From: Pachyrhynchus sulphureomaculatus
Taxonomy: Eukaryota; Arthropoda; Insecta; Coleoptera; Curculionidae
Direction: 5' to 3'
Assembly: GCA_019049505.1 (NCBI GenBank)
Contig: CM032451.1
Coordinates: 37,925,758-37,989,757 of the forward strand
DNA: 64,000 nucleotides
This document shows positions 12,081 through 23,639 of the stretch, piece by piece (position 1 is the first letter of the stretch; each line of letters begins with the position of its first letter). The notes under the pieces are model-generated. The model saw nothing but the letters and a program-made list of their open reading frames with translations, was not told the DNA's origin and did not search any database. Position numbers and translations under genes: made by a program.

Positions 12081-12905
12081 ACGGGCAATGAATACGGGCA
12101 ATGAGATATTTATTCGATATATTTCTCCGTGAAATAATCAATTGTTTGACATGCTGTGTGAGAGCTGGCATTGTCATGATAAAGAATGTTGCGACGTTTT
12201 AGGTTGTTTTTTTTTGATTTCATCGATAACTTCTAGCAAACATATTGTTTTATATCATTCAGCATTAATTGTTCTTGGAAGCTTTAAAGCAATGGTTGCA
12301 ACATTACCAGTATAACCAAAGAAACAAGCGATCATTTTCTTGGAAATGCTTCGAGAACGAACCACTTCTGTTGGATTCGGTTCATCTTGGAATACCCAAA
12401 CAGTTGATTGTTGCTTAGTTTCCGGCTCGTACAAATATATCTCCTGTAACGATGTTGTATACGGATTATGCATGTCCTCTGTAAAATTTTTTTAGCATTT
12501 CCTGAAACCAATTGATTCGAGCCTGTTTTTAGGTTTCGGTAAAATTATGCGGAATCCAACGGGAACAGATCTTTTGACAGTTAAATGTCCATGCAAAATC
12601 GAATGTATTACAGTCTTCTACATGCTTAAGGAGGCCTCTAACGCTCGGCAAGTCACATGCCGACCCTCTTCAGTCATGATCATGCTTTTTGGAACAACAA
12701 CCGATTTTGATCGACCTTCACGAAATTCATCGCTGACGGAAATACGACCATGACGAAATTCTGCAGACCAATTGTAAACAGCCTTTTCTGATGGTGATTC
12801 ATTACCAAAAGTTAAAAGATGCATTGTTGTTGAGTTAGACCTCTATTAAATTCATAAAAAATCATCAAACGAAAACGTTCACGCTGAACGCTCACTGTAA
12901 ACAAA
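12081..12905 (-). pseudogene. Mariner transposase, 3' truncated and frameshifted
   Basis: On the minus strand the order is 'VSVQRERFRLMIFYEFNRGL' (12895-12840), then HTH-region text 'KAVYNWSAEFRHGRISVSDE' (about 12780-12725), then 'YEPETKQQSTVWVFQDEPNP' (about 12425-12365) and 'RRNILYHDNASSHTACQT' (about 12195-12145), the second catalytic Asp region. These are mariner transposase segments; the enzyme cuts and pastes its element at TA sites. Coding stops at the 'SHCP' position before the third catalytic Asp. Several frameshifts, and no second terminal repeat found. Confidence 0.8.
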
Positions 12906-13261
12906 CTACTTGGCCAATTTCTGAGCGGCCACTGTTTTAACAATAACAAATGGTAATGTCACATCTCGACGGTATTTCTTTTTGCTTTATTGCTTGTGAT
13001 TATACTGAAAGAATTTCATGTGTTAAATTTTCAAAAGGGTTTATTTTTACTTATATATTTATAAAGAATACAGAGTTTCATTTTATTTTTTTATTTGTTG
13101 TGAGCATATATAAAACTGAAAAAGCGTTCCTTAAGTGTAAGTTAAATGTACTGTCTAAGTATTGTATGGTCATTTCAATGTATTTTTTGGGGCAATTTAG
13201 ACAATATATAAAGTAGACCAAGTTTAACTTTTTGTTAGCTAGTACTTTACTTCTTAAAAAT

Positions 13262-13570
13262 AAAAAATAATGAAGATAATAGATTTTGAGCTTAGAGGAA
13301 AATAGTAATACATATAGAATGTAGTTTATTTTTTCGAAAAGTTTTTGGTTATGTAAAGTTTACTCTGTTTTTTTACTTCCCTTGGTAAAAGTAGTATTAT
13401 ATTCACGACAATAGGTATATGAATAATGAAGGTAGGGGATTTTGAGCTTCGTGAAAAGCAGTGGTGCGTTTTATATAACGTATTTTATTCTTTCGTAGAG
13501 TTTTTGGGGTTGTAATTTCTTGCTTCCCGTGCTAAAGAGAAGTATTATATTTGTAAAAAATCACCCTCCA
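13262..13570. repeat. Imperfect tandem duplication, period about 155 bp
   Basis: Two diverged units share 'aataatgaag', 'gattttgagctt', 'gagtttttgg' or 'aagtttttgg', and 'agtattatatt' in the same order (first from about 13267, second from about 13424). Non-coding. Confidence 0.6.
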
Positions 13571-14311
13571 AGGATTTTGCGATTCTTTACGTAACCCAGG
13601 TCACAAAAAAACATCTCCCCCACTTTTCATCCGTTGGCACGATAACTCTCAAACAAAATGAGTTTTCACTTTCAAAGTTGATTCACATATAATACTAAGG
13701 AGCAATTAAACCTACAGTTTTTTAGCGATATCGCTAAATGGAAACAGGATGAAAGGAACTTAGCGTTGGAAAATTTTGTTGATTTTCTATATCATTATGA
13801 GAACTTTTCAGAGTTTTTGGATGCGATAATGAACAATGTTCAAACACAATTATTTATAATCAAACGTGTAGACGATTTAAGGGTTGACCGAGAGTTTAAG
13901 AGGAGTTGTTTCGTATATATCGTTTATATATTCTTTTCTGTTTTTTTTTTTAATTGAAAAATCTGAAAATTGTGAAGAGTAATATGGCAGGAGAAGGAGT
14001 TAGAGAGGTAGCTTCATATACCTCGTGTTTAGGGTCCTTGAAGTCTAGAAATCGGAAAGTTGAAGCCTTTCCCATTATTGTCAATTGTATATATAAATCG
14101 GAGTTTAATTAGATAGGAAAGGAGATTAGTGAACTCGCTTCTTATATATAGTGTTACACGTCCTTTTTAGTTTCTTTTTTAGGTCAAACAATTTAAAAAA
14201 GGTGTTATTTTTTCATTATATTCAATTTTAACTGAAATAGTATGTAGACGGAAACAGTAGATGTTAGCTGCAATTATTTCTGAAACTCTTCCTCTGTTGA
14301 AATTTTTTTTC

Positions 14312-14314
<3 letters not shown>
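13571..14314. other. No recognisable gene
   Basis: Contains a 63-codon open frame at 13766-13957 with no recognisable motif, and a faint duplication around 13985-14190 ('aggagaaggagttag' and 'aggaaaggagattag'). Confidence 0.45.

Positions 14315-14385
<71 letters not shown>
14315..14385. repeat. (TA)n microsatellite
   Basis: About 70 bp of TA dinucleotides. Confidence 0.97.
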
Positions 14386-14389
<4 letters not shown>

Positions 14390-14463
14390 TATTTCACCTT
14401 TTTCTCGTTAGATAGCTTTAGTGTCTCATATCTCAGGTAATATAAGTCGCATCGGGTTATAAC

Positions 14464-15699
14464 GTGTAGGCTGAAAAGTTTTTGGTCTAGCTATTTAAAA
14501 CACATTTTTTTTTGCAAAATTCGACTTTACTCATCAACATAGTCTCCTTCAAAAGCAAATACAATCAGTCCAACGCTTTTCTAACATTTCTATACCTTTC
14601 TTGTACAAGGACTTGTTTTTGCCTTCAAAATAGGCCTCAGTTTAGGCATGACTTCTTCATTGGACCCAAATCTCTTTCCCGCAAGCAATTTTTTGAGGTC
14701 TACGAATAGATAATAGTCGCTGGGGTCCAAATCTGGAGAATACGGTGAATGAAGAAGCAATTCGAATTTTGCCAACGTAACCATTGACTTGTGGCACGGT
14801 GGATTGTCTTGACGAAAGAGCATTTTTTTCTTGTTCATTTGGACCGTTTCTTTGCGATTTATGCCTTCAAACGCACCAATAACGTTATATAATATTCGCT
14901 ATGATGGTTTTTCCCTTCTCAGCATAGTCGATGAAAATTATTCCATGCGCATCCCAAAATACAGTAGCCAAAACCTTCCCAGCCGACTGTTGTGTCTTTG
15001 GTCGCTTCGAGCGGCTCTCACCGGCTGCTGTCCACTGAGCTGACTGCCCATTTGATTCCGATGTGTAGTGGTGGATCCATGTTTCATCCATTGTCACATA
15101 TTGTATGAAAAAATCCTTTTTATTGTCCTTAAACATGTCCAAACAGCGCTCAGAATCATCAACACATTGCTGTTTTTGGTCGACTGTGAGCAAACGCGGT
15201 ACCCATTTCGAACAGAGCTTTCTCATGCCCAAATGTTCATGCAAAATATGACCAACACGTTCTTTTGATATCTTTAGGTTGTCAGCTATCTCACGCAATT
15301 TAACTTTACATTCATCCAAAACAATTTTGTGGATTTTTTTATGTTTTCCATAACGCTCATTTGGGCGTCCAGAGCGTTCAGCATCATTTGTGTCTCTATG
15401 ACCGCGTTTAAATTCAGCATACCAGTAAATGATGAGTGATTTTCGTTGTTTTGCTTGAACGGTATTTTTCCCATCAAAAAACAGTGTTTAATCAACACAC
15501 GAAATACGATTCTTCCATTGTTTCGAAAATATTAAAAGTAGCGTCACTAAAACCACAGTAACTTGTAAACTAATCGTCGAAATGTCATGAAATTTTGACA
15601 CGTATCGTCTGAGGGTTGGTAATTCCTAAAAATCATGTGGATTTTTTTGAAAAGGGCGACATCTATGTATCAGACCAAAAACCTTTCAGCCTACGTGTT
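14464..15699 (-). mobile_element. Complete mariner element with decayed transposase
   Basis: Terminal inverted repeats are 'ggctgaaaagtttttggtct' at the left and its near match at the right (about 15680-15699), each flanked by TA. At about 1.2 kb it has normal mariner length. The minus-strand transposase reads N-terminal HTH pieces (15500-15290), 'ISKERVGHILHEHLGMRKL', first catalytic region 'VTMDETWIHHYTSES' (about 15105-15060), second 'FRQDNPPCHKSM' (about 14820-14785) and third 'YSPDLDPSDYYLF'. About five residues are missing between the second and third Asp compared with the DD34D spacing, and frames shift near 15300 and 14885, so the enzyme is dead. Confidence 0.9.
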
Positions 15700-15835
15700 C
15701 CTTAGCATCAGTTGAAAGCTACCATTTGACAATATTGGACATGCAAAAACTATTGAACTTCGTTTATTCAGATTTAATTTAAAGGGGCTTGAAGTTAAGT
15801 GAAATATCTGCAAAAGTTCGCTAACTTTCATAATT

Positions 15836-16262
15836 TTATTTAGACAAAGGCACAAATGTTCCGCAGGCCTATAAAGAAATTTCTGAAAACTTCGATATCA
15901 AAGAAGCTGCTCGCACTAGCCGGCCAATGCCAGAAAATCTTGAAAGAATTTACTTAAGGGTGCAGTCTTTCACCATGACAACAACAGACACATCTTTGAT
16001 GACTCGGAAAAAATTGAGAGAGTTTGACTGGGAAGTTTTAATTCATCTACCGTATAGTTTGGACCTGGTGTCGTCACATTACCAGGTTTTGTGGTCTTTG
16101 CAGAACTCCTTGCATGGTGTTAAGTTAGTTTCAAAAGAGGCCTCTAGAAACCACTTGTCACAATTTTTTGTCCTGCAGAAACAACAGAAATTCTATGCTG
16201 ACGGGATCATAGTGTTGCCAGAAAAATGGCAGAAGGTTATTAAACCAAATGACATATATTAG
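15836..16262 (+). pseudogene. Mariner transposase C-terminal fragment
   Basis: The frame at 15927-16262 reads 'SLMTRKKLREFDWEVL', 'LPYSLDLVSSHYQVLWSLQN', 'GVKLVSKEASRNHLSQFF' and 'LPEKWQKVIKPNDIY', the C-terminal third of a mariner transposase. In the third catalytic position 'SPDLAPSDYH' has become 'SLDLVSSHYQ', so the Asp is lost. It belongs to a different mariner lineage from the element at 14464-15699. The 5' part is absent; the 3' side runs into a (TA)n array. Confidence 0.75.
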
Positions 16263-16314
16263 GTTTAATAGAATTCTTTTTAAAATATGAAAAAAAAAAT
16301 GTTCAATAATTTTT

Positions 16315-16640
<326 letters not shown>

Positions 16641-18995
16641 TTAACTCAGCTTATTGACGAACCAACACGGATCCCTGATCGAGACGGGCAGTTCGCCAGT
16701 CTTCTTGATTTGTTTTTAACCACCAATCCGGAGATTTACACGGTCACCGTAAATCCGCCGTTAGGTTCTTCCGACCATAAACTGCTTTCGACATCGAGTA
16801 TCCTGCCAATCAGTGACAGAGAGGCGCCTAGGCCGCGCAAGATTTGGCACTACAAATCTGCTAAATGGGAAGATCTCATGGAATACTTTCGAACTTTCCC
16901 TTGGATGGACGTTTGTTTTCGATCCGATAACCCATCTGACTGCGCCAGGGAGGTCTCCGATGTTATTTTGGCTGGTATGGAAGCTTACATCCCTTTTTCG
17001 AAGAAATGCTCCTCCAACGGCAAGCCTTGGTTCGACCGAAAATGCAAAGAAACTGTTGCTTCTAAACATATTGCCTACCGACAATGGCGTGAAAATCCTA
17101 CCACCTTAAATCGAAACATCTTTGTTCATGCCCGGAACAGATGCAAGGGAATTATCGACGAAACCAAGGAGGTACACAATCAACGAATTAGAAATAAACT
17201 TCTCGCTTGTCCCAACAATTCCAGGTCCTTTTGGGCAGTCGCTAAGGCAGTTAGTCAAAATTTTACCAAATCCACCATACCTCCACTCACACGGCCAGAT
17301 AATTCCATTGCAACCACACCTGTTGAGAGAGCAAACTTGTTGGCTGAACTCTTTGCTTCACATTCTACTGTCGATTTCCAAGGAAAAACACCACCTACTA
17401 TTCCCATATTGCAGTCAAGGATGCCCGATGTTGTCTTCAGACAGCGCCTCATAAAGCGTATTTTAATGAAGCTAGACACCAAGAAGGCTTCTGGCGCTGA
17501 CGGGATACCTGCCATAGTTCTCAAAAACTGTGCAAGGGAACTAACACCAGTTTTCTGTAGACTTTTTAACCTATCCTACAGAAAGGGAATATTTCCGTCC
17601 TGCTGGAAATGTGCCACGGTTCAGCCGATACCTAAAAAAGGTAAGAAGACCTTGCCAAATAACTACCGACCAGTTGCACTGCTTTCAATAATATCGAAAG
17701 TCATGGAAAAGGTTATCAATGAGCATCTTCTAAAATATCTTGAACGATTCAATATTATTAGCGATCACCAATATGGTTTTCGTAAACATAGATCAACAGG
17801 AGATCTTCTGACGTATGTAACACATGTTTGGAACAACGCAATTGAACACTTTGGAGAATCTCGAGCGGTTGCTCTTGACATATCCAAGGCATTCGACCGT
17901 ATTTGGCACGATGGACTGTTGGCTAAGTTTCGCTCTTATGGTATGTCTGAAAGGTTCTGTTTGTGGCTCTCATGTTTCCTCAGAGAGCGTTCTTTACGAG
18001 TGGCGGTCGACGGATTTCTTTCTAACACCCTCACTATCAACGCCGGTGTACCCCAGGGCTCCATACTGTCTCCTACTCTCTTTCTCATTTACATTAACGA
18101 TCTGCTGGAAAAGACCGGGAATCCAATCTATAGCTTTGCAGATGACAGTACGCTTGTCTCTTCATTCACCTTGAACGCTCGGACATCGGCTGCTCAGGCG
18201 AATATCCGCAGACAGCAGGAGGTCGTTCAACTTAACAAAGACCTGGAAGAAATTCTATCTTGGGGTGACAGTAACCAAGTGGAATTTAACGCTACAAAAA
18301 CCCAAGCGGTAGTTTTTTCTAAAAAAGTTAACGTTGCTGAACCCGACATAGTTATGTCGGGGCACTCCATTCCCCTAGCATCGTCGCTCAATTTGTTGGG
18401 CGTTAGTTTGGGAGCAAATATGTCTTGGCATGAACATGTTGCAGGCATAGCAAGGAGAGCTTCTCAAAAGTTGGGAATATTATTTAGAACCAGAAAGCTT
18501 TACACCCCACAGCAACTGTTAAATCTTTACAAAGCCCAAATTCGACCAACTATGGAATACTGCTCCCACGTTTGGGGCTCCGCTCCCAAACATACACTGC
18601 ATTTGTTGGATTCTGTTCAGAGAAGAGCGGTCCGTCTGATTGGGGACCCGGAATTGACCGGCGGCCTTGATTCGCTGGAACATCGAAGAACGGTTGGCGA
18701 CTTGAGTCTGTTCTACAAGTATTTTCATGGAAAGTGTTTGAAGGATGTAGCCCGCTTAATTCCTCCCAAAGCGGTGCATGTTAGAAATACACGTCGCGCT
18801 GGTGCTTCGCATCCGTATGAGGTTCAGCTTATTACTCCGCGTACGACGCTTTTCAAGCAATCTTTTATATGGAGAACGTCATCCCTTTGGAATAATTTGC
18901 CCAGCGCTGTGTTTCCCACCGAGTACAATTTACAGCGATTCAAGAACAACGTGAATCGCTTTTTCCACACTCGTGCCGCTCCTGGAGCGCTTTAG
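16641..18995 (+). CDS. ORF2 fragment: end of endonuclease plus complete reverse transcriptase
   Basis: 784 codons open to the stop at 18993-18995. The first residues 'LTQLIDEPTRIPDRDG' and 'SSDHKLLSTS' are the end of an APE-type endonuclease. RT landmarks follow: 'KKASGADGIPA' (about 17478), 'NNYRPVALLSIISKVM', motif A 'ALDISKAFDR', motif B 'AGVPQGSILSPTLF' and catalytic 'FADD' at 18135-18146, then a C-terminal region with 'RRASQKLGILFRTRKLYTP'. No native start codon survives. The longer open frame running back to 16287 is the microsatellite read in frame, not protein. All RT motifs look intact, but without a 5' end or promoter it is unlikely to be expressed as a functional ORF2. Confidence 0.9.
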   Translation, partial: LTQLIDEPTRIPDRDGQFASLLDLFLTTNPEIYTVTVNPPLGSSDHKLLSTSSILPISDREAPRPRKIWHYKSAKWEDLMEYFRTFPWMDVCFRSDNPSDCAREVSDVILAGMEAYIPFSKKCSSNGKPWFDRKCKETVASKHIAYRQWRENPTTLNRNIFVHARNRCKGIIDETKEVHNQRIRNKLLACPNNSRSFWAVAKAVSQNFTKSTIPPLTRPDNSIATTPVERANLLAELFASHSTVDFQGKTPPTIPILQSRMPDVVFRQRLIKRILMKLDTKKASGADGIPAIVLKNCARELTPVFCRLFNLSYRKGIFPSCWKCATVQPIPKKGKKTLPNNYRPVALLSIISKVMEKVINEHLLKYLERFNIISDHQYGFRKHRSTGDLLTYVTHVWNNAIEHFGESRAVALDISKAFDRIWHDGLLAKFRSYGMSERFCLWLSCFLRERSLRVAVDGFLSNTLTINAGVPQGSILSPTLFLIYINDLLEKTGNPIYSFADDSTLVSSFTLNARTSAAQANIRRQQEVVQLNKDLEEILSWGDSNQVEFNATKTQAVVFSKKVNVAEPDIVMSGHSIPLASSLNLLGVSLGANMSWHEHVAGIARRASQKLGILFRTRKLYTPQQLLNLYKAQIRPTMEYCSHVWGSAPKHTLHLLDSVQRRAVRLIGDPELTGGLDSLEHRRTVGDLSLFYKYFHGKCLKDVARLIPPKAVHVRNTRRAGASHPYEVQLITPRTTLFKQSFIWRTSSLWNNLPSAVFPTEYNLQRFKNNVNRFFHTRAAPGAL

Positions 18996-19044
18996 GGACT
19001 TCCCTGCAGCACGTGTGCTAGACCAATAAAAAAAAAAAAAAAAA
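16641..19044 (+). mobile_element. Non-LTR retrotransposon, main family, copy H (youngest, 5' truncated)
   Basis: A 2.4 kb insertion bounded by a perfect 12-bp duplication (16629-16640 and 19045-19056) and ending in a short 3' UTR with 'gcacgtgtgctagaccaat' and a poly(A) run of about 17. It is 5' truncated inside the endonuclease domain, the typical result of incomplete target-primed reverse transcription. The remaining reading frame is open throughout. It inserted at the right edge of a (TA)n array. Confidence 0.95.
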
Positions 19045-19056
19045 ATACCGGTGAGC
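19045..19056. repeat. Right target-site duplication of LINE copy H
   Basis: 'ataccggtgagc', identical to 16629-16640. Confidence 0.9.
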
Positions 19057-19324
19057 AAAATAGTCGACTCAAATTATTTGGCTTCATTTAACAGGGAACC
19101 TAGAATTTAGTATTTATACATTTTTACGGATTTTCATATCATTTGATATCTAATTATACCAAATTCCACAGCATACCTCATAATTTTTACTGATTAAGAT
19201 GATTGAAAGGGGAAACAAGGAGAACAAGGATTGAAAATAGGGGTAAGAAAAAGGAAAAATTTTAAGTTTAATAATTAAATTTATCGATAAAAACCAAAAT
19301 CAAAATTTTGTATTACCTCCCCCC

Positions 19325-20030
19325 ACTCAGCAGCCCTCATTACTGCTTCCAGCCCGTTTTTCATGAAGCGGGTTAGCTTCTTCACCACTGTTTGTGGGAT
19401 GCTTCCCCACTTCTTCTGCCATCGCAACCTTTAAGTTCCTCAGCTATACCGGTGCTGGATTTCTGGCTCGAACCCTTCTTTTCAGCTCATCCCACATATG
19501 CTTGATTGGATTGAGGTCAGGATTCAGCGCAGACCAGTCTAATGTGGGTATTTTCACTTCCGCTAGGTATTGCCTCACCGATGTAACAGCCTGTGGCCTT
19601 AAATTGTCCTGCATTAGCACGAAGCTATCGCCAACAAACCCAACGTAAGGAACAACGGGTTCCTGCAGGATCTCCTCGATGTACCAGTGAGCAGTTAATC
19701 CACCGCTACGAGTCTCATCAGTCACGAAAACTAAATCGATTTTCGCCCCCAGTGGGCTGCCTTCCCACACCATGACAGAACCTCCTCCGTAGGCTACCGT
19801 TTCAGTAATGCAGCACTTCGCATAGCGCTCCCCAGGTCTCGTATATACTCGTCTTCTTCTATCACTGCCATGTGGGTACATTTGGGGCTGGTCGGAGAAT
19901 AGGGCCATCGCTCTAAGGTGCAGTCGACATGTTCTTGCTGGACCTCAACGCCGGTCAAGTGACGATTTCTTAGAGTTGTGTGCACAAGGAAGCGGTCCCT
20001 TTCCGTTTCTAAATGTATTCCGTGACTTTT
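19325..20030 (-). pseudogene. Tc1-like transposase, partial
   Basis: On the minus strand: 'LFSDQPQMYPHGSDRRRRVY' (about 19905-19845; the usual 'SDESRF' has lost its Glu), 'VAYGGGSVMVWEGSPLGAKI', 'DSFVLMQDNLRPQAVTSVRQ' (second Asp) and 'LNPDLNPIKHMWDELKRRVR' (the catalytic Glu of 'NPIEHMW' is Lys), then in another frame 'WGSIPQTVVKKLTRFMKNGL' to about 19325. This is the DD34E Tc1 family. Loss of the catalytic Glu and at least two frameshifts mark it as dead. The N-terminal DNA-binding domain is missing and I found no terminal repeats. Confidence 0.85.
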
Positions 20031-20357
20031 GAGAAGTTTTTTTAAAAAATAATTTGTCCCAACAAAAATATGTTGACGATACCTAGTACCAACAATGGCC
20101 GGGGGGGTGGACTAAAAATCATTGTAAGTTACTAAACGTTACGTCAAATATAAATGTAAAAATGGAGTAACATTAAGGCAGCATGGTGTTTCCCACAGTT
20201 GGTTTTGGTTCTAAAAAGAACCTTTAAAAATGTTATTAGAATTATTTTACCTCTTAAGACCTTTATAATTCTCCAAATATACTGTTCTTGTGTTCTTTCG
20301 TGTTTTTTGTATGATTGTGTTCGCTACCTGGTTAGTGAAATGCTTAACTTACATTTG

Positions 20358-20361
<4 letters not shown>

Positions 20362-20433
<72 letters not shown>
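20362..20433. repeat. (TA)n microsatellite
   Basis: About 70 bp of TA dinucleotides. Confidence 0.97.
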
Positions 20434-20439
<6 letters not shown>

Positions 20440-20960
20440 GTTCCATCTTCCAGTAAAGTTTTTACTGTATAATGCTTCCCACTTTTTATTCATATTTGAA
20501 GACTATAATTTTTTATTTCCAATTCCACCACACAATGATAACTGCCAAACCTAAAATATGACAAACAATTTATTCAGTTACAACTTGTGCTCGATCGCAC
20601 AGTGCTATTCAAAAAATGAAATACAGTGTCATTAAATTTATACACATTATCAGCATGGATATCGGGTTATATGGTCGAAATTTATAACATAACATCAATA
20701 ATGTAAAACATCCTTTGCGCTTACCACCCACGATGGGTATTGTATAGTCGTGGAATCGAAAGATTTCAATTAAATATATTGAGTGTTCTTTTTGTCTACT
20801 TCATAGTCAATACCTAAACTACAAAGATGACCAATTCAAAAGTGAGTATTTAGGAAAATAGCAATTAAAACATACTAGAGAGTACGCGTTATCAATTAAT
20901 GATGAATATATATGATTCTATGGAGCATTCGTATTTTTAAAACATTTTAGTCAAATAACT
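20434..20960. other. No recognisable gene
   Basis: AT-rich sequence with short frames only. The preceding 20031-20361 is likewise unassigned. Confidence 0.5.
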
Positions 20961-20963
20961 GTT

Positions 20964-21111
20964 TCATTAAAACTACCTTATGGTAATTAAAATGATTAAA
21001 GATAATGTATCCATTGTTAACCCAGTTCGCCAAATGAACGAGAAACTGAAGAGACTGTTGGTATCTAATTAATTGTGTTGTTGTGCCTATAATGTTTCAA
21101 TGTGCTCCAGC

Positions 21112-21183
<72 letters not shown>

Positions 21184-21435
21184 AGGAGAAATTGAAGAGA
21201 CTATTGGTATCTAATTAATTGTGCTGTTGTGCCCAGAGTGTTTTTAACGTGTCAACGTGCACTAGAGATTATATATAAGTATATATAGTCTCTAGTGCAC
21301 GTTGGAACATTATGGACACAACAGCACAATTAATTAAATACCAACAGACTCTTCAATTTCTCCTCCATTTGACGAACTGGGTTAACAATGGACACATTAT
21401 CTTTACATCATTATGATTACCATAAGGTAGTTTTA

Positions 21436-21513
<78 letters not shown>
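20964..21513. repeat. Foldback cluster with (TA)n arrays
   Basis: Three copies of one unit lie here: A forward (20964-21113), B forward (21180-21270, partial) and C inverted (21285-21440). Shared text includes 'cattgttaacccagttcg', 'tggtatctaattaattgtg' and the 'ctagag' stretch before the TA run. B and C form arms of about 90 bp around a centre near 21278; A pairs with C over about 150 bp. (TA)n arrays lie at 21114-21181 and 21441-21513. Non-coding; I infer a foldback or MITE-type element whose ends are TA-rich. Confidence 0.75.
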
Positions 21514-21763
21514 ATTGAAGAGGTACGAGAGGGATCTCGTCTAATACTTAACTCTGGTATACAAATCCATCACTTGGTTATATTATTTATATTTTTCTGA
21601 TAATATGTGTGCTAACTTTTTTTTTTAGGGTAGGAACACCATTTGTAACCATTTTAGATAGTGTCCAGAAATTAGGTTGATGTGATAAATATTTTTGTGA
21701 TAACCCAGACTGGTTCAAATGCTCGTCATTTTGAAAAGTGTATGCTATGCTCATATTAATTTT

Positions 21764-21766
<3 letters not shown>

Positions 21767-21815
<49 letters not shown>

Positions 21816-21823
21816 TATGTATG

Positions 21824-21915
<92 letters not shown>
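21767..21915. repeat. (TA)n microsatellite with TGTA interruptions
   Basis: About 150 bp of TA repeats with short 'tgta' interruptions at about 21817-21825 and 21844. Confidence 0.95.
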
Positions 21916-21918
<3 letters not shown>

Positions 21919-22008
21919 GCCATAGGGGTGTCGAACTTATGGATAGCGGTTAGGATTACAGAGTGAACAAAAAGGTCTTAAAGTTTTTAGTAATTATAGT
22001 TTTATTCT

Positions 22009-22204
22009 AATGTTGAGCTTTCGATGCAAAATTGCACATCATCTTCAGGACCTATAAAATACAGAAAAGAACTCTTATAAGTCAAAGCACCCTTTGGAAA
22101 CCTATATTGTGATCTCAAATATCTTAGTGAGAGTACAATATAGGTTTCCAGAGGATGCTTTCATTTTTTATCTTTTAGGTCCTGAAGATGATGTATAATT
22201 TTTC

Positions 22205-22207
<3 letters not shown>
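22009..22207. mobile_element. Penelope-type inverted terminal hairpin
   Basis: Left arm about 22030-22110 and right arm about 22134-22203 are inverted copies ('atcatcttcaggacctata' against 'aggtcctgaagatgatgt'; 'ggaaacctatattgt' against 'acaatataggtttcc'). On the minus strand the left arm reads 'tcctgaaga', a helix-forming 'gatg...catc' and 'cgaaagctc', a hammerhead-ribozyme-like core. The style matches PLE terminal repeats elsewhere in the window. No coding body lies between the arms. Confidence 0.6.

Positions 22208-22268
<61 letters not shown>
22208..22268. repeat. (TA)n microsatellite
   Basis: About 60 bp of TA, directly abutting the right arm of the Penelope-type hairpin. Confidence 0.95.
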
Positions 22269-22269
<1 letters not shown>

Positions 22270-22956
22270 CGTATGTGGTTTTAGCGGTCATTAAGTACTT
22301 ATTAGGGTGCCTTGCTGATTTCCCGTTTATAGCTTAAGGATCAATTTAGGATTCATATTTCTCGTGATTTGAAACCTCCAAATTTAAGTTTTCTTTCCTA
22401 TGATATTGCTGTACTACAGAAATTAAAGTTATTTTTTAAAATTATATTATTAGTACTTGCTAAGCACTACTTATTTTTATTGGGTTTATAGTTATAAAAT
22501 GCATCAAGATTTAAGTAAAAATAAACATACAATTATATTAGCTAGAGAACCTTAAACAGAGATGAAACTGATTGACCTCTAAATGGGTCGAAGAGTTCGA
22601 CAAAACAAAAAAGTAAATTAATGAAAATGATGTTTTATACAAAAAGAAAAAAATCTTTTCGATTATAATTAAAACGGTCCATTCTTAATCCTTCAAAAAA
22701 TTAAAAATAGCAATGGTACATGACAATTCTGAGCACTTAGTAGCTACAAGTAGAAAAATGATTATATTAATATTTCTGATCTTGACCATCCCTATACAAT
22801 AATAATAATTAATACAAAAAAATGTATACATAGTATATAAGTTCTCAAATAAATCATTAAGAAAAAGCTTTAGATAAACACGTTCTAAAAATACATGTGA
22901 TAAGCACCACAGTCTTCAAACTGTGTGATTATTGTGAAACTTACAGATGATCTTAA
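22269..22956. other. No recognisable gene
   Basis: AT-rich, with no motif or repeat shared with the rest of the window. Confidence 0.5.
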
Positions 22957-23190
22957 TATTTATATATTTTGGTAGTCACCAACAGAACAACAGCCGCAGA
23001 TGGTACATCTACCATATTGCACTGGACTTTTAATACTGCCAAGACTATACGACTTCAAGCTGTTAAAATGATAAGACATTTTATTATAACCCTTAAGAAG
23101 TGTAGCTCGTAAACATTCTAAGTGCTTTTCTAGCTCATGTTTTATTACAGACAACTCCAAATATAAACCAATGGTAGTAGTCTCATTGCT
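22957..23190 (-). CDS. Possible terminal exon of an unidentified gene
   Basis: The minus-strand frame is open from a candidate splice acceptor ('aaaaaatatag' at about 23200-23190) to a TAA at 22957. It reads 'ELEKHLECLRATLLKGYNKM', 'SLKSYSLGSIKSPVQYGRC' and ends 'CTICGCCSVGDYQNI'. The composition is more protein-like than the surrounding frames: a helical Glu/Leu/Lys-rich start, then a Cys cluster CxxCxC. There is no ATG at its start, so if real it would be an internal-to-last exon. No poly(A) signal is obvious just downstream. I do not recognise the family. It could be chance or an unrecognised TE fragment. Confidence 0.3.
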
Positions 23191-23639
23191 ATATTTTTTT
23201 TAGGAATGTTAATAAGTAATTTAGGCATTACTCAAGAAATGTTTGAATAAATTATTTTCCTTAATTTTTTTGAGTACTCAATTATGTTAATGACATCTTG
23301 CAATATATCTTTAAGCGCTAAAGATTTTGTGGTTTTATTCGTCTTTATATGATTATTTACACTTATTAGATATATATAACACAGGTCAATATGAATTTTG
23401 ACTTTGATAAAAGGGTATGAAATTTTGATAGATTTATCGACAGTTAGACGAAAAAAATATATATGGCCTGAAAAAGTTTGCTTTTGTATCCAGGAGAACG
23501 GTTGAAGAGTATTTTAGAAAATCCATAGTTTAAATTTTTATTTATTGATAAATCGAAACAAATATATTTATATGTGATTTTTATCAACTTTTACTATCAT
23601 ATCAAATTACAAAATAGTGGAAAAAAGTTTAAAAGTGAA
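23191..23639. other. No recognisable gene
   Basis: AT-rich spacer between the possible exon and X-family copy 1. Confidence 0.45.
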
